In this document: piece after piece, positions 34,867 to 47,100 of the stretch
Position numbering within the stretch: position 1 is the first letter of the stretch
Layout of the letters: every line of letters starts with the position of its first letter
NCBI RefSeq assembly: GCF_037975245.1
Contig: NC_092561.1
Location: forward strand, 12,647,001 to 12,711,000
Direction: 5' to 3'
Source: Apostichopus japonicus
Lineage: Eukaryota > Echinodermata > Holothuroidea > Aspidochirotida > Stichopodidae
Length of the DNA: 64,000 nt
The notes under the pieces: generated by a model
What the model was told of the DNA's origin: nothing
Seen by the model: the letters and a program-made list of their open reading frames with translations, nothing else
Database searches by the model: none
Program-made: the position numbers and the translations under genes

Positions 34867-34960
34867 TTAGTCCATAGCTTGGTGAGAGTAATGTGTAGTA
34901 CTGTGTGGCCCTAAGATTCTTCAGATGAAACATTAAATGTACCAGGAACCCTGTGATATT
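34867..34960 (-). pseudogene. degenerate copy of the PLD last-exon end
   Basis: On the + strand, GTCCATAGCTTGGTGAGAG and GTGTAGTA...GCCCTAAGATTCTTC here resemble GTCCATAGCTTGGTGGGAG and GTGTAGTA...GGTTCTAAGGATTCTTC of the real exon, about 100 bp away. Read on the - strand it would give EES then a stop, and later TKLWT. It is a decayed tandem duplicate, probably within the 3' UTR. Confidence 0.8.
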
Positions 34961-34963
34961 CCA

Positions 34964-35188
34964 TCACGTCCATAGCTTGGTGGGAGCTATCCCTTCTTGT
35001 GTAGTAATGCTTGGTTCTAAGGATTCTTCTGATAAGAACTTTAAAGGTGTGTAGACCAATAAACCTCTAATATTCTTCAGAATCTTGAGAGCTTGTTTCT
35101 TGTTAGTTGAGGCTAGAGTAGGAACCTCCCTGTACTCTTTCAGCTGCTGGAATGTTCGGGTGGAATTTGTAGGAGCACAACGAAAGAC
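34964..35188 (-). CDS. PLD1: PLD coding exon 22 (last)
   Basis: 225 nt including TGA at 34966-34964; acceptor TTTGTGTTTGTTAG. It encodes [20 protein letters not shown], then [17 protein letters not shown], and ends KLWT, matching the invariant C-terminal WT of the family. No canonical AATAAA is seen on the - strand in the next ~900 bp. Confidence 0.96.
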   Translation of the reverse strand, partial: VFRCAPTNSTRTFQQLKEYREVPTLASTNKKQALKILKNIRGLLVYTPLKFLSEESLEPSITTQEGIAPTKLWT

Positions 35189-38100
35189 CTAACAAACACA
35201 AAGATAGAAAAAAGCAATTTACAGAAACTTTTCAGGCTGAAAAAAAAATCCTTTGAAACTAAAGAGTAAGATTTAGCTTTCAAGGTAGGTCAGCCCATCA
35301 ACTCAAGGATCAATCATCTGATATATCAACAAACAAAGATAACAATAGACCCCCCCCCTGCCCCCTTCTCAATAAAAACTTGAGTCTGTTTGAGTAAGAC
35401 TTATTTACCTTTTCAAAATTGGATGTGTTATTGCTGGCTGTTAGCATCCAGATGCCCTTAAAGAAATACTCAGAAACAGGATCGGAGACATCTTGCTTCC
35501 AATGTCCTTCAAGAATGCCAAGATGTTCTCTAAGGAAGCAAATATGAGATATTGCAATTTATTTACTATTATTAATTCTTTCTTAATCTTATTTATATTT
35601 GTCAGTCTTTACTCTACATGTTAATTCTTTTTTTTTGTTAAACAAAGGATCAGCATGCCATTTTGATATCAATGTAGGTGTCTATGCTCTTGGCCTACGC
35701 CAGTGATTATTCAAGCAAGTGCTTTGTGACATCAACAGGTAAATCAATGTATGGTCCCAAAACAATTGAAGGTACTTGCATCTTTCAATCTGTGCTCATT
35801 TGAAGGAGCATGCTTTGCCTCTGATAAACACTTAGACAGACCTTGTAGAAGGTGTATTAAATGAACAAATAATTGATATGACTACTCCAATATATCTAAT
35901 ACTCTGTAGTATGTGGATACTACAGGAGGCTGGACTCTACATACCTGTACTACATGTCAGTCAAACAGTTCTAGATATTTCACTCTAGAAAATCTTGCAG
36001 GCAAATGTCACAAAGCACTTGCTTGAATAATCACTGGCGTAGGCCAAGAGCATAGACACCTACATTGATTTACCTGTTGATGTCACACTTACTTGAATAG
36101 TCGCTGGCGTAGGCCAAGAGCAAAGACACCTGCTTGATACATCTTGCCATCCATGACTGAATCAACAGTCTCAGAATCTTTGATTAGGACTGCCATCTCA
36201 CTGTCTCTCGACCCAAGGAGACTTCTGTCATTGATGTTAGCAGATCCTATTATGACTGTGTTATCGTCAGCAATAAGAAGCTTAGAATGAATGTAAACCA
36301 ATTCTGAAACCAACTTTCCATCCAGATCTCCCCAGTTACGGAGACCATTAAAGACAATGTATTGTTGTGGTTTGGAGACTGAAATCAAAAAAAAAAAAAA
36401 AAAAAAAATGGTTGGATGAGTAAGACTGGATACCCAAAATGCAAATTTTGAGATGAATGTAAGCTACAAAAGTAGGCAAATCCTAATTAATTAAAAAAGC
36501 AAATTGTACTTTAGACAATTGTTGACTTACAGAGAAAGGACAAAACAAATTTATTGACTGATAAAGAAGATGAAAATGAATGTGCATGATAGATAGATAG
36601 ATAGATAGATATTTATTCAGCCAATCATATAAAAATCCAATGGAAATTGGTGGTAAGTAATGGCAAACAGAAATGTGCAAATTCAAACAAGAAATCAAAA
36701 TGTTGATTATGGATGAATTAGTTACCTCCCCCATCTTTGAGCCTATCCAGCAGGGAACCTTTACCCCTGCACATGGATCGATATTCCCAGTGGAGGATGG
36801 CATGGATAGAGTTTCCACTGTTGCTACCAACCTCTCCTTCGAATGATGGAAGTAAAGGCTGTAGGACATACACCCTAAATGTCTCCTTGTTTCTGTCAAA
36901 GATTTGAATTGAAAATAACAGTTTTTATGATTTTGAAAATAGAAAAAGTCTAGATTGTAAAAAGAACTACATGAACATAGACAAAGAAATAAATGTTAAA
37001 ATTGTTTAAGGATAACTTGAAAGGTTGGTACATTACCTATGGGCTCTGACAATCCGTTTGTATAATGCATCTGCAATGCCATTAGTGACCTCACTTGAAT
37101 CGGCAATACTGATGAAAAATTGATTCTAAGAGGGAAAATCATAAAACAAGTCAAACAGATTTCTTGAGTATTAGTCATTTTTCAACATTATTAAAATTAG
37201 ACTCTCATCAATTAATGCCTTCACAACTTTGTAATTAAGTTTGTCCCAAACTAGCTACTTGAGAGATCACTATGTGTAAACATGTAAGGACATGAAGTAT
37301 ACTAATGAAACATTCTACTCTATTAATAAGGCAGGTGATATAAATAATGTGCTTCAACAGAGATACCTAAACAGGTTTACAGTCTGTGTCTCATCAAATT
37401 GTCAATCAAAAACTAGGACATAAAACCCATTCTGGTATTTGAATGCCAGTAAACAGGCAATTTTCACAGTTTCTAAATGTTTATTTCACAATATTCCCTA
37501 AAAAATCAAGGCTAAGTCTTGGACTGCGATTCAAGTATTAAACTAACCTCTATGTAAATGTAATGCTTGGCTTCCTCAATAACGGTTAGATAAGCTTGGT
37601 GGATGGAATCTTCTTTGTCTTTCACACCTGCAGACCAATTGTCCACAGACCTAAGAACCTAACAAAAGCAAATGATAAAGGATTCTCTAAAAATGTAAAG
37701 GAAGCAAAAATATCTGTGTGACTTTGCAATGTCAAGTCTCCTGTTCATAATTATAATAATAATAAAATAATAACAATGTCTCCAAAGTGGCTTAAAAGTC
37801 TTCAGTCGTGTTACTTTCCATGGCAAATGTCAGACTTAGACTTAGCACTCTTTCATGTCAAACATATTTTGCATGTAAGAATCGGGCGTAAGTTGTTCAT
37901 CTCATTAACGCAAGGTTAATTACATTGCTAATTACCATTTTTACAATAAGAATTGGAGTTTGCTGAAAACATTGTACTAAATGCCTAAATGTAAATTCAA
38001 ACATGGAAATGTAAACATTAATTCTATATTTTCACAACCCTGACTACTAAGTTCACGGAACAAAAACAGTCGTCTTTGAAGTTTCCATATATCTGATAAT

Positions 38101-41100
38101 ACCATAAACCAAGACACTGTAAAACAGACAACATTTGTTCACTTTTGGATTAAAAGAGACACAAATCATCACATTTAGTTTATATGACGGAGATCTTTAT
38201 GAAGAACAACTCATCCAAACAGCCAAAAAGTCATGTTTAGAGAAATATACAAGTTTAAAAGTCATGTCTGTGAGCTTTAATTTTTAAATCTATGATGTCA
38301 TTGTGCTACTAGGATCTGAGACCATTACTCTCTCTTTGTTTTTCTTTCATATTTTCCAGGTAGAATGTTAAAAGTGTTGACACTGAATCCAATCATAAGG
38401 ATACTTAACCAGCTTAAGTATTGTAGACTCAGCATTTGCAAAACTCATCTCCATTATAGAAAATAAATATTGCAAAACTTAAACACAAACATAAATAATT
38501 AAAACAGTTGTGGTCAGATGATGTTATATTAAGGCCTTAAATCTGTGATATCTGCCAAATGAATCAGATTTTTCTTTAGTTGTGTGGGGAAGTTTTTCAT
38601 GGCAGTTATCGCTCTATGACAAAGTTCAGTAACAAAGTTTGGGTTTGTGTCTTTTCTATGGAGCTTTACAAGGGACATGACAATAACAGGGACAATGTGA
38701 TGTCCCTTCCACGTACCCCTGCAAATTGCTCCCATGCATGTTCAATGCAATCAAAACTTTATCAGACTTACCTGACAAGTACACTTTGTTGAACCCTCAA
38801 CTTTTTCAAAATTCAAAGGAGAATGGAATTTGTTACTTTTTGGAACCAAGTACGGGAAAGACTGTCTCTGCTTGGTCTTTTGTTCCTGTACATTAAACAA
38901 TAAAATCACAGTTAAGAAATAAAGAAATCTTCCACAGTACATTCATGTTTAAAACAGAGAGCCTTCACTATTAGAATTAAAAGGATGAATGAGAAACAAG
39001 TTTCCCTTATCAAAAATAAGTAATATGATGGTGATTACCTATGAATTGATTAAGTAGATTAATTGATTAGGAATTACCTTACCAATGAAACAAAGTAAAC
39101 ATACAAGAACAGCATTTACCTATGAGACAACTATTGAAAAGCATTGATCAGAAGATGATTAACTGTCAACAGACAAATGTATCACCTTAAAGACCAACTA
39201 TGGAGACAAATTTTTTTTTTTTGAATTTCCATTAATTTGGGAGTTTACATACCCATAATCAACATGTGTAAAAAATAATCTTCGAAAACCTACTATAACC
39301 CATCAAAAAACGACCACGAAAATGGACGTTTTGGGTAGTCACGTGACATCAACCTCGGGAATGTCTGAAAACAGAGATTGACCCAAAGGAGCCTCTGGTC
39401 ACCGTGTGACGTCATTATAGGTATACTGCGAAAATCAACACTGAAATAGGCACTGTTTATACACAGATAGCGAACAATTGTACTGTATTTGACTTCCAAT
39501 TTCGAGCGTTTGAAAAGCTGTTAGCTTAAAACAAGAACACATGAAGGTAAACAACTAGTTTTAAGACAATTTTAAGCAGAAAATTTAGTAAAATGGGTTA
39601 TTTTATTAGCAAAATTTCCACTCAAATGGAGGCATCGTTTACATAGCGGAGCGCCAATAGGTACGTAAGGTACAATATACTGTAGAACATGCAAACAGCT
39701 TGCCGATACCGTAATACAATTTGATCGCAAGATACCTTAAACTGAACAGAAGAATAGACCTAAAAGATGCCTCATGCGTGATATGTGACGGGAAAATGGT
39801 TTACATTACTGTCAACGAATTACCAATAAAACACTATTAAAAATAATCGAGAAGACACTGGCCCTCATGCTTTTGTTGGCTGAGGTATAACTGCAACCTC
39901 CAACAACACAGAATTGTGGCATTTTGGGGAAAAAGCAGTAATATCGTTGATGCTTTTGGCAGCTCAAGTATACAACTTTACACACTAAAAGTATTGTTGT
40001 GAGTGAGGTATACCAACCGTGACGTCACCTGGTCACAGGAATGTTTCAGGAATGTCTGAAATAGGTTTCCTAGAAAGCTGACTTTTCTTCCCATTTTTCA
40101 CGTATTTAACGTCAGAAATTGGTAACGTTAATTACAGCAATGTAATTGGAGCGAGTTAAGGATTACATACATGCAAAATGGTGGGATTTTTATGTTCATC
40201 GAAAAGTCTCCATAGTTGGTCTTTAATTAAAGAGTGACACGAGAAGAATGATAACCTCAAAAGGCATAAAGTACAAAGGTCTTATAATTACCTAAAGGTT
40301 GATCTTACCTTTGTACTGTTCCATCTTTCTATGAAGTGTCTAGCCACATCTCGGGCAGCATTACCATAAACTACTGAACTGATGTCATGCCAGGGCATCC
40401 TAGGGGTAGTTGACCTGTCCACAGAATCTGTTGGTTATACCCCCGTTAAGAATGAAACTGTTACTCATCTAATAATATTATTAGCAAGAAGACATGACTG
40501 TTTAGTTTCCTGCTATTATAATAACTCACTAACTTATTACCTTCATATTGCACTTGAACATAATTTTCTCCAATAGGCTTTCCCTAAGGAGAACAGGGTC
40601 CAAGTACTCTTCAAGGGATACATACATGCCAACACTTTGACTAAGACTGGACTAAACTGGTAGCCTAACATGACCTTTGGCTCCAAACAAATCAAAGAAG
40701 CAAACAGTAATGCACTATATGTTGCTTACATTTCCAGTTTCACAAAATTTATACATCATATCGTTTGATTTAAAGCAGAAACTTTTAACTTTACATTGAT
40801 AACAAAATATGTGAAAAGATAGAAAACTCACCCTGAAAGGCAAGATGAGGCTGTATGACATCCCTGGCCACAAAGTTACAGTAATCCTTTCCTGGCCATA
40901 GACGGGCTTTACCTTTCACACCTAACATGGCCAATTTAGTCTCTACGACTGTTATTGGAATCACCCAATCATCATCCTCCTCCTCTTCAATATTTGTTTG
41001 TTCTTTAGACTGATGAGTGCCATCAGTTGCTTCTAAATCACTTGAGCATGAAGATGAAACACTCGCTACCTGTCCAACTATATCATCTGTTTCAGTCCCT

Positions 41101-44100
41101 TTACCCGAGTCATTATCATCTCTCTCCTGGGCTGGAATCTTCTTTCCTGCTTCTTCTTCTTCTTCATCAACAATTACATCAAGTTGATGAGTCCGCAGGT
41201 TGTTTGGAAGAGAGGTCTGCTTAGGCATGGTTGGCTGGGAATTGCCCTCTGACTTACATTGGTTGTCATAACCAAGACTTGTGGATGTCATCATGTTCTG
41301 GTTTGAAAAATAAAATGTCACCAGAATAAGAAACAGAAATAAACAAGACATAGTCAAATCTCAGATCTTGTAATCTGAATACTCCTCTGATTGCAGTAAA
41401 AGGAGAGGTTAGGGAAGGCTCGCAAATTTAACCGGCGATGATCGAAGGCCCAGCCAGCAGCACACCACTGCTCATTATGCAGCCTGCATATCGCTCACGC
41501 TTGAGTGCACACACCCACGGTAACTCCGTGAAAGTAATGAGCATTGAGCTCCCAACACAGAAGCACTGCTATTGTTTGTAAACAAGTTGAAATCTTCATG
41601 AACTATTTTCGTATCGAATGTTTCAAAATACTTTCAGACTTCTTTTCCTGTACAAAGTATTTTCATTCACTAACACTGATCCATCTCTCTTTTCTCTACT
41701 CGAACAGTAAGTTGGTACACCTTTCAAATTTTACGAAAGATCGAGCAAAATACTTTCGAAAAATTCACGCGAAACTGGCATAACGTGCTAAATGCAACAA
41801 ATGTCATGTAAACAAGGCTCTAGTACACCCATTTATGAATAAACCATACGACCACATCTGCTGTTAAGCGGGGGAAAAAGAAAGTATTTTCTAGAATTTC
41901 CACACAAAAAAAGAAAAAATAATTATCCTACCATAGTTAAGAGTATAGTACATAGCCTAACCACTTCGTCGGTTACGGATCTCACGTAACAACAAAAACA
42001 CAACTTATTGTATTTTGCGAAGTTGACGTTTTCTACAAGGACATGGAAAAAAATATTGAGCATTTAGTTAATCATGCCAAGTGGCCTAAAACATGGGATT
42101 GCAAGGTTTACTTTGATAAAGATGGCCATACTGTAGCTATTGGGGCCTTGATATCGTGCTATGTATGTATGGTATAGACTGTGCCTCGTCTATCATGGGG
42201 AACAGATTGTTTTGTTCATGCGGATGAGTCGGTTAGCTTGAGGTGTGTTTTATATACATCCATGGTTTTACTTTGTTACGGGGATATAAATTTTCTTGAA
42301 CGTCTAATATAATATTTCGCACAACTTTACCAATCCTTTACTGACTGACCTAATTAATTCTAGAGTGGAGTCAAAATAGTTTACTCCATGAAAAGTTTTT
42401 TGGAAACGTGCCAAAAATGTTAACAAACAGGTGTTAGAAAGGGGGGTTGTTTGGCAAGGTACCTGGGAAAATCCGCAGCACATGTACAGTAGCCTACCGT
42501 GATATTTAAGTAGGGGTAAACACTGCAGTTAACTTGTAAACTGATGTACGTATAAAGCACGCTGTTTATTGTTAGGCAGTCTAGAAACGGGGCTTTGCCG
42601 AACGTAGTTTGTTTCATAATATCGTCAGTTTTGTAAGTTAAACTTTTTAAAGATTGTAAGACAGGTTAAATCTCTTTTCATTTTATCACATAATATAGCT
42701 ACTCTAACTTGTCTCTAACAGCAGACTGTTATTTTTGCCTGGCTCTGATGAAATACTACTATCTCAAGTAACGTTGGCAAGTTGCCAAGAAATAAATGTC
42801 ATGCAATGTGATACAAAAAGTCATATTACCCATTCATGAAGGTTTCAAACGCAAGTTTTCAAACACTGGTTCAGTGTATAGTACAATTACAACTAGTCAT
42901 ACCGTTGTAGTCTAAACCAAATTTATGCTTTATGCTAAACGATCTGAACAAACGTAATTTCTCAAACTAAATTAAAATTATATCATTCGTGACTTTGTTA
43001 CAAGTAAAGCCAAGTAAGTCTACTATGATTATGAATAAGAATTATTTGGTTTCTTTATTAGCCATTCCATTTCGTAAAGCGCCATGCAATAACAATTTTT
43101 CTTGCACAAGTCGCGAACTGTTCAGGTTTTTTACAACCCGAAAGCAGCTGCGCAACGTGAAAGTAAGATCACGCACATGTCTTAGCCTACTGTCTGACTG
43201 CATGACTCACGTGGAGGTGATTCTGCATATAGATACGTACGAGAGTTTTAATGGTTAGGCTATATATTTACTGTCATTTCATTAAACTGTTTATAGTACG
43301 AACGAAAGAAAAGTTCCCACAGGTTTGAGAGATTGTCTAGAACATTGATGATGTAGGTTTTTGTGTATTAAGGGATTCAAGACCAAACGGAGTGTCTCCG
43401 TTAGTTCAATTGCAAAACACGAAATAAAAAATAGCGATGAAAGCGCCACGTAAAATTCATGTAACGAGCACAAACCGTCAGCAAAGTACACACAACTGTG
43501 TAGTAACTCAATGCAGTTACAGTAGCCTATATGTAGCTTTATTGATAAACAATTCTCCAACCTGCAGAGAAAATTCTATAACCCTTTTGTGTACATCCTG
43601 GACCAAAGTGACCAGTTCATTGTCTGGTCTTCTTTTGTGCATAAGAGGCTTAATTTGTGGTCTCATAGTCAAGTGCATACAACTGTCCACCGACTCTTGG
43701 AAGGCAGGAAATGTGTGCGTTCAAGCATGACTCATTACCAGCTGGTTGCTGTGCTCATTACACTGGATAGCAACGGTTGGGCCTTCGATCATCGCCGGTT
43801 AAATTTGCGAGCCTTCCCTTAGCTGACAACAGTGAATGAGAGATAGGGATAGGTAAGGCCTAGTTGAACAACTCATTCCAAACTATGAATCTCTTCCATG
43901 TAAGCTGAAGTATGACAATGGAATGCTACAACAGTTCAAGAAAGTGGCTAGTCTTTAGAGATCTTGTTTAAGGCCTAAGCTACACTGTATCACAAATCAC
44001 TGAGGTAAAAAAAATAAACTAACAAACTTTCATGTGATTCGATTGCTGGATCTTTAAAACATGAAGTAGCCTAGCTATCAGCCTTAATGTAGGCCTAAAT

Positions 44101-47100
44101 GCTGTATATATAATATTTACCATGTTGTAACCCAAGCATCTAATGTTAGCCTTAGCCTAGCTAGCCCATAGGCCTACAAAATAAACCTGTTCATAACAAA
44201 CAAAGAGCAAAGAATCCCTAACTTATCATCAATGTTTCACAGTAACTTGCAACCTTCATGCACCGATGAAAATAAGTGTGAACAACATATTTTAGCCATA
44301 ATGGTCTAAGCTAGCATTTATCACAACTTTTCCATACTTGTTTACAAATGTTTACTGTAATGTTACTAATGCTACTCTTGTTACAATATCACCTGTTCTG
44401 TAGTCTACACATGACATACTTAACTTTTCAACCTTTGACAGTCACATAGTGTACACGTCACGCATAGGAGCTTTTGCGTACATTATGAATTATTACATTA
44501 TTACAAGACTAAAAGTCACCATATGGTTGGAATGGAGGAATAGAACTGTCACAAATCCTGTTCATTGGTTGTTCAGTTATTTTACTTGCTTTTCAATGTA
44601 ATTTTTGCAAATGTTTGTTAAATAGCGGATGTTTTTCATAAATTTCGGGGAGTAGAATAAAAATAAATTGCTTGCGGCTACCTGTTAATGTCTCACTGTC
44701 TTGCCCCTTAATTTTAGACAATAACAGACTCGGCTGAGCCTTGTCCGTTATTCCCCCAAATTCATGGTCTTGACTGTCTATTCACCGATAACAGACAGCC
44801 TAAAGCAATTTATTCCTTAAATGAAGGGCAGAGAGTAACCAGTGGTTACTTAAACAGAGGAGCTAGTGTAAAACATGAGGACTTGTGAGAGGGCAAGCAA
44901 TATTGGTTGGTATCAGCAAAAGGGTAGGGAAGAATGAAAAACATATTTCTATCATTATTTTTATTAACTATATTACAAGAGAGTCAGTACTCCATTTTAT
45001 GTGGATGTACAGTAAGGTTGCTTTCATAATTATCACATTAGACAATGACTGCAGCAAACTTATATAGTCTCAGCCTGCAGCTACAATAACAACCTTCATA
45101 CTTACATTCTTGACCATGACTGCAGCAAACTTATATAGTCTCAGCCTGCAGCTACATTAACAACCTTCATACTTACATTCTTCTTTTCCAGGGTCTTGTC
45201 AGAATGTGCCACAGATCCAAGGTCTGTCAGTCTGTGTTTAAAATCATCCCATCTACCATAACATATATCCAGTCCCCCTACAAAGGCCACAGCTTGGTCC
45301 ACAACCACCAGTTTTTCATGATGGGCCCAAAGAATAATACCCCCTGGTGGGTGGTCTGGATGACGCATAACCTATAAGAGATGACAAAGGTCACAAGGGT
45401 TTCTTGGCAATTGTGAGTGAATCGTCACACCAAGGCAGGTTGAAAACTTATCCGGGTTACATAATATAAATCAAGTAATAATACAGAATAAGTCCCAGTA
45501 CAAGCTGATAATACAGAATAAGTCCCAGTACAAGCCGATAATACAGAATAAGTCCCAGCACAAGCCGATAATACAGAATAAGTCCCAGTACAAGCCAATA
45601 ATACAGAATAAGTCCCAGTATAAGCTGATAATACAGAATAAGTCCCAGTACAAGCCGATAATACAGAATAAGTCCCAGTACAAGCCGATATTACAGAATA
45701 AGTCCCAGTACAAGCGGATCATACAAATAAGTCCCAGTACAAGCGGATCATACAAATAAGTCCCAGTACAAGCCAATAATACAGAATAAGTCCCAGTACA
45801 AGCCTATAATACAGAATAAGTCCCAGTACAAGCCAATGATACAGAATAAGTCCCAGTACAAGCCGATAATACAGAATAAGTCCCAATACAAGCCGATGAT
45901 ACAGAATAAGTCCCAGTACAAGCCGATAATACAGAATAAGTCCCAGTACAAGCCGATAATACAGAATAAGTCCCAGTACAAGCCGATAATACAGAATAAG
46001 TCCCAGTTCAAGCCGATAATACAGAATCACTTTTCTCTTTTCCATCTGCTGACTTGTAAATGCAATCAAACATTTACAGTCTGTTGCATTTGAAGTGGCC
46101 TGGACAGTAAATAAAATTAGTCCTGATGCCTGAAAAATCTCTTGTGTACACATCAAACTATAACTATGGAGATCTTGAAAAGAGATCATGGTGAAAGGTT
46201 ATGTCTGATTTACTCTAATTTAGCAGAGAATGCCCACATTAGATTGGCATAAGAGGCACAGAGATAGGTTTTAATAACAATCATTTGGAAGGTAATACAA
46301 AATCAACTGGAATGTTGGTTTTTGGATAAACCAAATGCACTCACCTTAATATTTGGATGCAAACGTTGCAGTTTACATTTAGTTCTCTTGCTGTCTAATC
46401 CCAGGGCGAGTTCCACTTCTTTATAGAGAAGGATGAAGATCTTTACACCTTGCTTCTAAATATTTAAAAAGAATCATGGTCAATCCGAAGCAACATTGTC
46501 ATTAACAAAAATTTACTAGTTTAGTAATCACCCTTGCAGAACAAGGTGAAAATGATTGCAAAAGAAGTAGCCTACTTATGTCTTCTATTAAAGGTGTAAG
46601 GGATCAAACACGCATACACACCATCAACATTGCATAGATTAATAATAACAATAACAAGCTTTTAGTAGCTTCGTTGTGCAATCCCCTCAACCATTTATTA
46701 TGTTTTAATTCTTTTGTCTAAACACATCACTGTAAATTCTTTGAACATTGTTGTTTGAAATAAAGTTGAATTGAATAAAAACAACAACACCACTGTAAAC
46801 AACAATAATAATTATCATAATTAGTCTTATATAGCACAGAATCAAACAAAAGTTGCTCAATGCACTTTACAAAAAGAAAACATCCAATAACAATGTGCAA
46901 AAGGATGAGTTTTAAGACAAAACTTAAACTAAATCAAGTGATTCCAGAGACCTCATATCTACTGGAAGTGAGATCCACAAACAGGGGGCAGCATTATTAA
47001 AACTGCGATCCTCGATCTCTTTCAATGGAGACACTAGAACAATATACTGTTTATGATATTGAGATCTTAGATGGCCTATTTTTGGTTTGTTGTTGCAAGA

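Noticed and set aside
45471-46189. Hydrophobic LFCII/YWD repeat protein, possibly membrane-bound
   Set aside because: Translation of the 30-bp minisatellite in a PLD intron; all three frames stay open because the period is a multiple of 3.
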